Below, piece by piece: positions 23,958-30,497 of a stretch of 53,597 nucleotides of DNA. Source of the stretch: a virus; the IMG/VR virus record IMGVR_UViG_3300020196_001824, positions 1-53,597 of that record; one strand, 5' to 3'. The notes under the pieces are model-generated. The model was not told the origin of the DNA, did not search any database, and saw only the letters and a list, made by a program, of their open reading frames with translations. The position numbers and the translations under genes are program-made. Each line of letters starts with the position of its first letter. Position 1 is the first letter of the stretch.

Positions 23958-23965
23958 TATAATTG
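23958..23965 (+). promoter_or_regulatory. Host-type -7 box (one mismatch) for the tRNA-Leu transcript
   Basis: TATAATTG, one mismatch to TAnnTTTG, directly after the preceding terminator and upstream of the boxA-like element at 23991. Confidence 0.4.
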
Positions 23966-23990
23966 TACAATAGTTCAGATTGAACTGAAT

Positions 23991-24004
23991 TTGTTCTTTG
24001 ACAT
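23991..24004 (+). promoter_or_regulatory. boxA-like antitermination element before tRNA-Leu
   Basis: TTGTTCTTTGACAT resembles the boxA found in rRNA leaders (GTTCTTTGACAT in Bacteroidetes, TGCTCTTTAACA in E. coli). The 11-mer TTGTTCTTTGA is repeated before the tmRNA. Confidence 0.5.
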
Positions 24005-24019
24005 GTTGGTGAAATTGAT

Positions 24020-24105
24020 GCCGCTGTGTTGAAACAGGTAGACAAGAGAGACTTAAAATTTCTTGGACAGTAATGTCCGTGCCGGTTCGATTCCGGCCAG
24101 CGGTA
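24020..24105 (+). tRNA. tRNA-Leu(TAA)
   Basis: Acceptor GCCGCTG/CAGCGGT, anticodon arm AGAGA-CTTAAAA-TTTCT with anticodon TAA, long variable arm GGACA/TGTCC and T arm GCCGG-TTCGATT-CCGGC. Discriminator A; the encoded 3' end is only CA, so CCA must be completed. Confidence 0.93.
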
Positions 24106-24107
24106 CA

Positions 24108-24166
24108 AAAATGGAAAACTCCTCAAATCTACAACTACGGTTATCGTAGAAGGAAATTTCCATTTT
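24108..24166 (+). ncRNA. Structured spacer between tRNA-Leu and tRNA-Arg
   Basis: AAAATGGAAA (24108-24117) pairs with TTTCCATTTT (24157-24166), enclosing TCTAC/GTAGA with an ACG/CGT top. It fills nearly the whole gap between the two tRNAs and is likely a processing element of the tRNA precursor. Confidence 0.4.
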
Positions 24167-24169
24167 AAT

Positions 24170-24241
24170 GGGCCCATAGGTAAAGGGATATACCCTCTCA
24201 CTTCTAATGAGATATTCCAAGTTCGAATCTTGGTGGGCCTA
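24170..24241 (+). tRNA. tRNA-Arg(TCT)
   Basis: Acceptor GGGCCCA/TGGGCCT, anticodon arm TCTCA-CTTCTAA-TGAGA with anticodon TCT, T arm CCAAG-TTCGAAT-CTTGG, discriminator A. It reads AGA codons, which are common in this AT-rich genome. CCA is not encoded. Confidence 0.92.
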
Positions 24242-24478
24242 CGAATTTAAATGATGTCTCTTTCTATGACAATTTGAACATAAAAGAACACATTTATTAA
24301 GTTCATTTTTGATTGATTCATCAGACTTCAATCTGAGTTTTGACCAATCAACATCTTTTTCAGAAGGATTTAAATGGTGAAAATCAAAAATGACATATGA
24401 ACGATTGAACTTTTGTTCGTACAGATTGTGGTAATTGGACATGTCATATGAATCCCTCGGGACATAAAAAGGTGGCAA
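24239..24478 (-). CDS. HNH endonuclease, N-terminally truncated, 79 aa
   Basis: HNH core is visible: FDFHHLNPSEKD (His pair) and NKCVLLCSNCHRKRHH (CxxC and final His). The usual first CxxC knuckle in front of the FHH block is missing, and there is no ATG start: the frame opens with TTG at 24478 (first ATG at 24442) two codons after a stop. The stop codon overlaps the last base of tRNA-Arg. This looks like a homing endonuclease remnant inserted beside a tRNA. Confidence 0.6.
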   Translation of the reverse strand: MPPFYVPRDSYDMSNYHNLYEQKFNRSYVIFDFHHLNPSEKDVDWSKLRLKSDESIKNELNKCVLLCSNCHRKRHHLNS

Positions 24479-24521
24479 ATGCTGTTATCACACAGATGAA
24501 ATTCAAAGTAAAAAACTAATA

Positions 24522-24566
24522 TCGCCGATTTAAACGATAATTCATTTTATCGGTTATTTCGACGAT
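24522..24566 (+). ncRNA. Structured spacer before the CAT-anticodon tRNA
   Basis: ATCG/CGAT enclosing CCGAT/ATCGG, with a competing CGATAA/TTATCG hairpin inside. Same two-tier design as the other tRNA spacers. Confidence 0.3.
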
Positions 24567-24568
24567 AC

Positions 24569-24642
24569 GGTCCCTTAGCTCAGTTGGTCAGAGCACCCGA
24601 CTCATAATCGGTAGGTCCACGGTTCAAGCCCGTGAGGGACCA
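24569..24642 (+). tRNA. tRNA with CAT anticodon (Met elongator or Ile2)
   Basis: Acceptor GGTCCCT/AGGGACC, D arm AGCTCAGTTGGTCAGAGC, anticodon arm CCGA-CTCATAA-TCGG with anticodon CAT, T arm CACGG-TTCAAGC-CCGTG, discriminator A. Whether it is Met or lysidine-modified Ile cannot be told by eye. It lacks the initiator C1-A72 mismatch, so it is not tRNA-fMet. Confidence 0.9.
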
Positions 24643-24647
24643 CGAGA

Positions 24648-24655
24648 TATTTATA
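24648..24655 (+). promoter_or_regulatory. Late-type promoter box TATTTATA, 150-aa gene
   Basis: Plus-strand TATTTATA, 13 nt before ATG 24669 and 6 nt after the tRNA end. Confidence 0.5.
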
Positions 24656-24668
24656 TAATAAAAAAATC

Positions 24669-25121
24669 ATGGGAATTGAATTAAAAAAGAAAAAACAACT
24701 TATCGAAAGATTAAACAAAAGACTCCTATCCGAAGCGGAAATGGAATGTCCTAAAGCAACTCAAGATTTAGAGTTAAATACCAATAATAGAGACAAGTCA
24801 ATAAAAGCGGATTATATAAAATATGGTCCACTTAATATTGACGAACCCGGTGATTATTGGGAAATGGTTGCATCTGATTGGAACACCACTGTTGAAGCTG
24901 CTAAAAAATCACTATGTGGTAATTGTGTAGCATTTGATATATCACCAAGAATGGATGAGTGTATGCCAGGTTCGGTTTCTGATGATAGTGGTAGATTAGG
25001 GTACTGTTGGATGCATCACTTTAAATGTCACTCCGCAAGAACATGTAAAACATGGGCAAAAGGTGGTCCAATTACCGAAGATACGGTGTCCTATGAGTGG
25101 CAACAAAAAAATCAAAAATAA
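24669..25121 (+). CDS. Conserved phage protein with Cys-rich C-terminal domain, 150 aa
   Basis: A lysine-rich N-terminus (MGIELKKKKQLIERLNKRLL) leads to a conserved domain with LCGNCVAFDISPRMDECMPG, then GYCWMHHFKCHSARTCKTWA and GGPI. Six Cys and nearby His residues suggest metal or Fe-S binding; the C-x2-C ... GYCW pattern superficially resembles high-potential iron-sulfur proteins but that is not established. Homologues are familiar from marine T4-like phages as hypothetical proteins. Late-type box upstream. Confidence 0.65.
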   Translation: MGIELKKKKQLIERLNKRLLSEAEMECPKATQDLELNTNNRDKSIKADYIKYGPLNIDEPGDYWEMVASDWNTTVEAAKKSLCGNCVAFDISPRMDECMPGSVSDDSGRLGYCWMHHFKCHSARTCKTWAKGGPITEDTVSYEWQQKNQK

Positions 25122-25130
25122 TATCAACAT

Positions 25131-25189
25131 GTGGTCGTACCCTTAACTCCAAAACCTATTAAGGAAATCGTTATGGGAAGACCACTCCA
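25131..25189 (+). ncRNA. tRNA-like hairpin ending in CCA before tRNA-Gly
   Basis: GTGGTC (25131-25136) pairs with GACCAC (25180-25185), followed by T-CCA like the T-CCA end of the adjacent tRNA-Gly. Inside, CCTTAA/TTAAGG forms a second stem. There is no T-loop or anticodon arm, so it is not a functional tRNA; it may be a degenerate tRNA or a processing decoy. Confidence 0.35.
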
Positions 25190-25190
25190 A

Positions 25191-25265
25191 GCGGGAGTAG
25201 CTCAGTGGTAGAGCATCGCCTTGCCAAGGCGAGGGCCGTGGGTTCAAATCCCATTTCCCGCTCCA
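25191..25265 (+). tRNA. tRNA-Gly(GCC)
   Basis: Acceptor GCGGGAG/TTCCCGC (with one wobble), D arm AGCTCAGTGGTAGAGC, anticodon arm TCGCC-TTGCCAA-GGCGA with anticodon GCC, T arm GTGGG-TTCAAAT-CCCAT, then T and an encoded CCA. Unlike the other tRNAs here it carries its CCA and a more GC-rich body. Confidence 0.93.
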
Positions 25266-25266
25266 A

Positions 25267-25327
25267 GTAGACCTTAAAAAGGGCCCTTCCGTTGCGTACG
25301 AAAACGGCTTGTTGGGCCCGGGTCTAC
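25267..25327 (+). ncRNA. Strong three-tier stem-loop after tRNA-Gly
   Basis: GTAGACC/GGTCTAC, GGGCCC/GGGCCC and CCGTT/AACGG stack in one stem-loop with loop GCGTACGAA, starting 1 nt after the tRNA CCA and followed by TTTT. It may act as terminator or as a processing/stability element for the tRNA-Gly precursor. Confidence 0.5.
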
Positions 25328-25345
25328 CTTTTAAGCGAATATCGT

Positions 25346-25385
25346 ATAACCGACATTATCGGTTATATTAAAGACTACTTGGTAG
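25346..25385 (+). pseudogene. Fragment of a DUF458 gene, duplicated 198 nt upstream of the intact copy
   Basis: These 40 nt match 25544-25583 at 33 positions. Read in the same frame they code ITDIIGYIKDYLV against ITDVIGYIKDYLV, with all but one change synonymous. Before and after this block the similarity stops. It is a remnant of a paralogue or of a replaced gene copy. Confidence 0.6.
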
Positions 25386-25485
25386 TTATGTGTAATAATT
25401 TTCACCAACCCACATCAACCCCACAAAATTACTACACATAACAAGGTGTTACAGTCGCAAGGGTTCGAGCCCCTCACCTTCCGCG
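25385..25485 (+). ncRNA. Long hairpin plus tRNA 3'-half-like segment
   Basis: 25385-25402 pairs with 25425-25442 at 17 of 18 positions around a C-rich loop. Immediately after, AAGGTG (25443) pairs with CACCTT (25475) around a T-arm-like GGGTTCGAGCCCC, followed by CCGCGG. No matching 5' half of a tRNA is seen. It looks like a tRNA 3' remnant joined to an unrelated inverted repeat. Confidence 0.35.
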
Positions 25486-25510
25486 GAGTACTTATATATT
25501 ATAAAATGGT

Positions 25511-25972
25511 ATGAAAAAATTTAGAACATTGCACGGAACACTCATAACCGACGTTATAGGTTACATCAAAGATTATTTGGTGGATAAAAACGATATTGAA
25601 ATATTGATTGGTTCGGATTCACAATCATTTAGTAATTCTAAAACAGTTTACGGGGTGGTTATTGCTCTTTACACAAAAGGTAAGGGTGCTCACGTATTGT
25701 GTACTAAAGACACAATACCATTTGAAAAAGATACGTCAAGTAGACTAATGACTGAAGTGTGGAAGGCGGTTGAAGTTGCTGAACACTTGAGAAACAATGG
25801 TTTACCAAAAGTCACTTGGATTGATATTGACCTTAATCCTGACCCAAAATACAAATCAAATAAGGTTTTAAGACAAGCCGTTGGTTTGGTTGAGGGTATG
25901 GGGTATAAAGTGAGATACAAACACGCGGGGGCTATGATGACCTACAGCGCGAATCATTTGGTGAGGATTTAA
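25511..25972 (+). CDS. DUF458/YkuK-like RNase H-fold protein, 153 aa
   Basis: RNase H-like fold protein: EILIGSDSQSFSNSKTVYGV (first strand with Asp), ALYTKGKGAHVLCTKD, a helix with MTEVWKAVEVAEHL, and WIDIDLNPDPKYKSN carrying further acids, ending AGAMMTYSANHLVRI. The arrangement of acids is compatible with a nuclease, but activity of the family has not been shown as far as I know. A fragment of a second copy lies upstream. It sits between tRNAs and the TerD-like gene, so an RNA-related role is possible. Confidence 0.75.
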   Translation: MKKFRTLHGTLITDVIGYIKDYLVDKNDIEILIGSDSQSFSNSKTVYGVVIALYTKGKGAHVLCTKDTIPFEKDTSSRLMTEVWKAVEVAEHLRNNGLPKVTWIDIDLNPDPKYKSNKVLRQAVGLVEGMGYKVRYKHAGAMMTYSANHLVRI

Positions 25973-26002
25973 AAATTTTTTTTAATTTTTTTTAAAAAAA
26001 AC

Positions 26003-26033
26003 TTTGTTTTTACAAAAAGTTTATATATCTTTG
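26003..26033 (+). promoter_or_regulatory. Consensus host-type promoter of the 690-aa gene
   Basis: TTTG at 26003-26006, exactly 19-nt spacer, TATCTTTG at 26026-26033. The best match to the Bacteroidetes consensus in the window; leader of about 30 nt. Confidence 0.75.
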
Positions 26034-26069
26034 TACCATTACAATAAATTACAACATTAATACGACATT

Positions 26070-28142
26070 ATGACAACAAGGAATTTAGTTGCGTTTCAAA
26101 AAGGTTTGGTCTGTTCACCAAACGACGGTCAAGATAATAGAATCGCGGTAGCAACCGTTCAATCCCACTTAATGCAATGGGGTTACATGTTAGACGAAGA
26201 TGCTTTCTTCGCGTTGTCCAAATCAGAATTATCGTTTATTCAAAACTTCAATCATGAAGTATTGAATCATTTGAAAAATGTAATGGGTGGTAATCGTAAT
26301 TACCAACCCCTATATAAGAATTTCCCACAAGAAGTGATGGTTATGTCCGACTTCGAATTATACATGAACGCAATCTTGCATTATTGGAGTAATGGTCAAT
26401 GGGAACCATCAACCCACACTTACGAAAAAGAAATCAAGTTTGAAAAAATTAAATACAACTTGATTAAGTATGGTACCTCTGATAGATTCTCAAAAATTTT
26501 CACTGACTTAGTGTCAATCAACACATCATTAACCCCCCAAGACCTTGAGATTGTTAAGTGGTTTGTATCAAGTGGTGAAACATTGATTTTCCCTGACACA
26601 ATTCCTTTCAAAGAGAATTTGTGTACACTTGCGGGAATGGGAATCGAGGGACTTCCAGTAAAGACTTCAACCGACGTGTTAAGAATAGCCGTTCATCTTT
26701 CAGGTGGAGACATTAGTTTACCTAAAGTTCCTGAAAAGGAAATTAGACTAAACAGATGGTCTACCGATAAAGGAGTAAATCCCGAAAGAGAAAAGTTTAA
26801 ATTCAAGAAATTCACTCGTAAAGAGAGGAAGTACATCTTGAATTTACTTGAGAACACAAACTGTGACCCAAGAGAAATGGTTTTAAGAGACCAACGATGG
26901 GTTCGTTTAGGTGAAATCTTACACCCGGGTGAGTATAAAAACCAATTCCCTAAATCTTTTGATGCGTTCAACAAGATTAGAAACGAGAAAGTAAAATCTT
27001 GGTTCTCCCTTGTAGATGAGGGATTCAAAAAAAGTTTGGAGAATGGTTTGAGAGTATTGTCTCAAAGACCCGGTGAATTCTCTCGTCGATTAGATTGGTT
27101 GGTTCGTACATATCCACAAGATATTGAAACAATTATGAAATTATTCGGAGAAGCGGTAAAAGGTACATCAAACAAAGTATTGTTTGAGGTTTACACTCAC
27201 TTTGAAGGTCGTACTGAACCTAAAACAAATAGGTCAGTTATGATTAAAGGAGCGAGAAAACGTACCGAATTACCATCACTACAAGCAATCCCTAAAGAGA
27301 TTGTGGAAACCATCCACTCTAAATTATTCGAAACTCTTAGAGATAAGTTTTCGGTAATGGATTCTTTAGGTAACTGTTGGATTGATGAGGAATTAAAAAA
27401 GATTCCTTTACCAACCAACATGAGAAGTATGAACTTCTCAACTAAACCTACCATCAGAGGTCAACGAGTTCCGCTCGATAACCCCGATGCAAAAGTTATC
27501 AGACCATTTATTCATTGGATGGATAAACGTGGTTCTGAAGACTTGGATTTAAGTGTTACGTTTGTTGGTGAAAAAGTGTCAGAAGTACTATCTTTCAGTA
27601 ACTTGAGAGTTGGTAACTCTGTTCACTCGGGGGACGTGAGACATAGACAGGGTCCTTGTGCGGAGTACATCGACATCGATATTCAAGATGGATTAAATCG
27701 TGGATTCAAGTACGCGGTTATTGACGTAAGAAACTTCAATGGCGGTAGTTTAAGTTCACTTGAAACATCCTTTGGTATCATGGAGAGAGAACATCCTGAA
27801 TCAAACACGACATGGTTACCTGAGACAATTTCAAATTGTCAATCATTAGAATCTGAGTCGTCAAACACTTTGATTGCAATTATTGACTTAGAAACCAAAG
27901 AGTACATCATGTTGGACATTGATTCAAGTGGTTTTGTAACCGCGAGGAGCGACTTCAATAACACCTTTAAAGTAATTCAACAATACGCTGAATTACCAAA
28001 AGTAAGTGTTTATGACCTTATTCTTCTACACGTAGAAGGTCGAGGAAAACAAGTTACCCTTGACGAGAATGTGGATACACATTTCAAGTACGAGGACTTC
28101 TGTTACTCTTATGAAGAGACAGGTAAATTGATGGGTGTCTAA
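26070..28142 (+). CDS. Large protein with TerD-like C-terminal domain, 690 aa
   Basis: The N-terminal two thirds are mostly helical (NYQPLYKNFPQEVMVMSDFEL; LLENTNCDPREMVLRDQRW) and belong to a family I know only as hypothetical proteins of bacteria. Residues about 500-640 look TerD-like: DLDLSVTFVGE, VSEVLSFSNLR, HSGDVRHRQGPCAEYIDIDI, FKYAVIDVRNFNGG and a following ETSFGIMERE. TerD domains bind Ca2+ and act in stress systems; the acidic positions are partly kept. It has the best host-type promoter here, so strong early expression is likely. It is followed by 490 nt of noncoding sequence with a boxA-like motif. Role in infection unknown. Confidence 0.6.
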   Translation: MTTRNLVAFQKGLVCSPNDGQDNRIAVATVQSHLMQWGYMLDEDAFFALSKSELSFIQNFNHEVLNHLKNVMGGNRNYQPLYKNFPQEVMVMSDFELYMNAILHYWSNGQWEPSTHTYEKEIKFEKIKYNLIKYGTSDRFSKIFTDLVSINTSLTPQDLEIVKWFVSSGETLIFPDTIPFKENLCTLAGMGIEGLPVKTSTDVLRIAVHLSGGDISLPKVPEKEIRLNRWSTDKGVNPEREKFKFKKFTRKERKYILNLLENTNCDPREMVLRDQRWVRLGEILHPGEYKNQFPKSFDAFNKIRNEKVKSWFSLVDEGFKKSLENGLRVLSQRPGEFSRRLDWLVRTYPQDIETIMKLFGEAVKGTSNKVLFEVYTHFEGRTEPKTNRSVMIKGARKRTELPSLQAIPKEIVETIHSKLFETLRDKFSVMDSLGNCWIDEELKKIPLPTNMRSMNFSTKPTIRGQRVPLDNPDAKVIRPFIHWMDKRGSEDLDLSVTFVGEKVSEVLSFSNLRVGNSVHSGDVRHRQGPCAEYIDIDIQDGLNRGFKYAVIDVRNFNGGSLSSLETSFGIMEREHPESNTTWLPETISNCQSLESESSNTLIAIIDLETKEYIMLDIDSSGFVTARSDFNNTFKVIQQYAELPKVSVYDLILLHVEGRGKQVTLDENVDTHFKYEDFCYSYEETGKLMGV

Positions 28143-28153
28143 ACTCACCCATT

Positions 28154-28163
28154 AGTTCTTTGA
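28154..28163 (+). promoter_or_regulatory. boxA-like element after the 690-aa gene
   Basis: AGTTCTTTGA, sharing GTTCTTTGA with the elements before tRNA-Leu and the tmRNA. It opens a long noncoding stretch. Confidence 0.4.
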
Positions 28164-28570
28164 AATATTATATGTGGCTATGTGAGCCATTGAGAGGATA
28201 GTCAACTGACCATCACATCAAACCACGGAGTGGTTCTGTTTTGGTCCTTAGCGGTGACAAAAGTATCAATGCAAACGTCTTACTTCTAACAAACAACTAT
28301 CAGATACGAAAACCAGACACACAATTTCCACATAACTTCTTAGACGGCTATGTATTGGGTTACTTCTGCTAGGGGACTAATGTCCCCCCTTCTATAACAA
28401 TTATATGTTACATTACCCGTACTTTTTCCGTCAATCATATTGAGTGGCTATCTATCAACTTACTTCTAAATTTTAAGCAAAAAATCAAAAATTAGTTGTA
28501 GTCTTTCCACTTTTAAAACACACATGGATATGTGTTCAGTTATTTCTACTTTGACCGATAATCAAAACAA
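28164..28570 (+). ncRNA. Candidate long noncoding RNA region, about 400 nt
   Basis: No credible open frame on either strand. Small hairpins are visible (GGCT/AGCC at 28176, GTCA/TGAC at 28201, ACCAC/GTGGT at 28222, GGGGAC/GTCCCC at 28372). A 22-nt motif GGCTAT..TAT....TTACTTCT occurs at 28346 and again exactly 100 nt later at 28446, and TTACTTCT also at 28280. A boxA-like element precedes it. It may be a stable RNA of unknown class, a decayed gene, or a 3' UTR. Confidence 0.35.
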
Positions 28571-28630
28571 TTATTGACACAGTTTCCATTTTTTAAAAAC
28601 AACAAAATAAATAACATAAAAACAACAATT

Positions 28631-29077
28631 ATGGCAACAAAAACAACTGACCAGAAAGTAAAAGAACTATTCGATTTAGTTCAAAGTAAAAAATTAGCAA
28701 TTGAAAAAGCTGAAAGACCTTGTTGGAAAACCAGCGGTAACTTTGGTTATTCAGCGAATTCCGCACATGACAGGACATCAATTCCAACTATCACAGATGT
28801 ACGTAAAATCGTAGAGATGTACGCATTTCTGATGGAAAGAAAAGATAAATCCGAAACCGCAGCCAAAGAACTTGGCGTAAACTACAAATTCACATGGTTA
28901 GGATTTACTGTCGATGAATGGAAAGATGATTTTCAAACAAGAGTAAATCAAATTTTAATTCAAGAAAAACGTAAAGAACTTTCTGAAATTGAATCTCGTT
29001 TGAATTCATTAATTTCACCCGAGATAAGAGTACAAATGGAATTGGAAGCAATCACGGAGTTACTTAACGAAAAGTAA
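28631..29077 (+). CDS. Conserved phage protein, 148 aa
   Basis: The start is ATG 28631, preceded by an A-rich leader typical of Bacteroidetes genes; an in-frame ATG at 28574 would add 19 Asn/Lys-rich residues read from that leader. Helical protein with KVKELFDLVQSKKLAIEKAE, ERPCWKTSGNFGYS and a WLGFTVDEWKDDFQTRVNQI block. I recognise it as a conserved phage hypothetical without known function. Confidence 0.6.
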   Translation: MATKTTDQKVKELFDLVQSKKLAIEKAERPCWKTSGNFGYSANSAHDRTSIPTITDVRKIVEMYAFLMERKDKSETAAKELGVNYKFTWLGFTVDEWKDDFQTRVNQILIQEKRKELSEIESRLNSLISPEIRVQMELEAITELLNEK

Positions 29078-29134
29078 TTTCTTGGTTTTTTAAACCAAGT
29101 GGTGGAGTCGAACCGAGAAACCGGTCGTCCTAAA

Positions 29135-29165
29135 AAGGGGTTGGGTGACTAACCCCTTCTTTTTT
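29135..29165 (+). terminator. Rho-independent terminator before the metallophosphoesterase gene
   Basis: AAGGGGTT-gggtgact-AACCCCTT followed by CTTTTTTT. Confidence 0.85.
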
Positions 29166-29180
29166 AAACATATTTTTTGA

Positions 29181-29188
29181 TATATTTA
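29181..29188 (+). promoter_or_regulatory. Host-type -7 box (one mismatch) for the phosphoesterase gene
   Basis: TATATTTA, 5 nt before the ATG at 29194; no clear -33 element. Confidence 0.35.
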
Positions 29189-29193
29189 CAAAT

Positions 29194-29913
29194 ATGAGAA
29201 TAGTATGTATTTCTGACACCCACTCTTTACACAATGGTATGTTGTATAACATACCACAGGGAGATATTTTGATACACTCAGGAGATTGCACAAATGTCGG
29301 ACGACAAAATGATGTTCGTGATTTTATTAATTGGTTTCAAAATATACAAGGATTTACCCATAAAATTTTCATTGCAGGTAACCACGATTTTGCGTTTCAA
29401 AGAAAACCAACATGGTTAAATCTTTACATAGACCCATCAATTCTCACAGAAAATAATGTTACTTATTTGGAAGATGGTGAGTTGGAAATTATTAGTTCAG
29501 AATTCTCAAGACCAATAAAAATTTATGGTTCTCCATGGCAACCTGAATTTTTTGATTGGGCATTTAATTTACCAAGAAACGGTGAGGTGTTAAAAGAAAA
29601 ATGGGACTCAATCCCAAATAATACCGATATCTTAATAACACATGGTCCACCACATGGAATTAGAGATTTTACACCCAATAATTTACAGGTCGGATGTGAA
29701 CTTTTAAGAGAGCGTGTTGAAGTTTTAAAACCACTTTTACATGTTTTTGGTCACATACATGGTGCATATGGTGTTGCAATGATTGGCGATACAGTATTTG
29801 CTAACGCATCAACTTGTACAGAAAGGTATCGACCAATAAATAAACCATTAGTTTTTGATTTAATCGAAAATGATGGTATATTTACAATAAATTATATAGA
29901 CGAAGAAAATTAA
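29194..29913 (+). CDS. Calcineurin-like metallophosphoesterase, 239 aa
   Basis: All metal motifs are present: ISDTHSLH (DxH), HSGDCTNVG (GD), AGNHDF (GNHD), LITHGPPHG (H) and FGHIHGAYG (GHxH). Closest in style to MPPED-type and bacterial Rv0805-like phosphodiesterases, which act on cyclic nucleotides or other phosphodiesters. It lies between the RNA-repair/tRNA block and the tmRNA, so a 2',3'-cyclic phosphate or RNA-end substrate is conceivable but not shown. Length fits the family. Confidence 0.88.
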   Translation: MRIVCISDTHSLHNGMLYNIPQGDILIHSGDCTNVGRQNDVRDFINWFQNIQGFTHKIFIAGNHDFAFQRKPTWLNLYIDPSILTENNVTYLEDGELEIISSEFSRPIKIYGSPWQPEFFDWAFNLPRNGEVLKEKWDSIPNNTDILITHGPPHGIRDFTPNNLQVGCELLRERVEVLKPLLHVFGHIHGAYGVAMIGDTVFANASTCTERYRPINKPLVFDLIENDGIFTINYIDEEN

Positions 29914-29914
29914 C

Positions 29915-29922
29915 TATCTTTG
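29915..29922 (+). promoter_or_regulatory. Host-type -7 box TATCTTTG for the tmRNA
   Basis: Perfect TAnnTTTG, 18 nt before the mature tmRNA 5' end. No TTTG at the -33 position. Confidence 0.5.
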
Positions 29923-29924
29923 TC

Positions 29925-29938
29925 TTGTTCTTTGACTT
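29925..29938 (+). promoter_or_regulatory. boxA-like element before the tmRNA
   Basis: TTGTTCTTTGACTT, identical over 12 nt to the element before tRNA-Leu, ending 2 nt before the mature tmRNA. Confidence 0.5.
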
Positions 29939-30033
29939 ATGGGGGTGTATGGAATTGATTGGCGTTGATATGGTAAATGGGCACGTAGTCGGATGTCATC
30001 TACGACTTTAATCCACGGTGGTAAATTTTAAAC

Positions 30034-30096
30034 GGCAACGTTTATAACCAAATGGAAGTAGCAGGTCTTCTTGCGACTTCTAAAGTTGCAGCCTAA
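30034..30096 (+). other. tmRNA tag reading frame (proteolysis tag)
   Basis: Starting from GGC at 30034 the frame reads GNVYNQMEVAGLLATSKVAA and stops at TAA. The end VAA fits ClpXP recognition. Twenty codons is long compared with the usual 8-12 for Bacteroidetes, so the resume codon might lie later in this frame. The other frames do not end in AA. Confidence 0.6.
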
Positions 30097-30304
30097 TTGG
30101 TTGTAACTAACGGGTCGACGGACAGATAACCTTGGAACAGAAGTCCTTGTAGGGTGTGGTTTCTATCCTAAAAGAAACAAAGTGGAAGATTAGTTCTCAG
30201 TAAACCGAACCACTTTAAAATAAGGGAATTGTGAATTTCGGAGTATTAGAAAATACTGTCCTAAACGTGTAGTCCATTTATTGTATTGCGAGCAAGACGC
30301 GGGT

Positions 30305-30497
30305 TTTTAATCGAGCCCCTTCATATCGTGAGATATGTCGAAAATCGGATGAACTCAGGGGAAGTCTTTTAGATAATCCTGAGCCAAGCCTGATAGGAAC
30401 AGGAAGGTGCAGAGACTAGTGGGTGATAGACGCTTCTATCGTAATACCACATTAGCGTCCGACATCTCGTTGAGATGATGATATAGTCCAATAATTG
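30305..30497 (+). other. Group I self-splicing intron in the tmRNA T-loop, 193 nt
   Basis: Core elements are near consensus: Q AATCCTGAGCCAAGCC (30375), R GGTGCAGAGACTA (30406) and S GATATAGTCC (30480), with GACTA/TAGTC forming P7. P1 pairs exon GGGT (30301-30304) with GCCC (30315-30318), giving the U-G pair at the 5' splice site; the intron ends in G at 30497. P2 is CATATC-GTGA-GATATG and P9 CATCTC/GAGATG. No open frame lies inside; the HNH gene at 30531 is outside, on the other strand. Confidence 0.92.

Noticed and set aside
28574-28630. 19-codon N-terminal extension of the 148-aa gene
   Set aside because: Codes for low-complexity Asn/Lys/Ile from an A-rich leader; ATG 28631 is typical for this genome.
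29099-29130. Minus-strand tRNA 3'-end-like GGTTCGACTCC with CCACCA
   Set aside because: No T stem forms and no cloverleaf can be drawn upstream.
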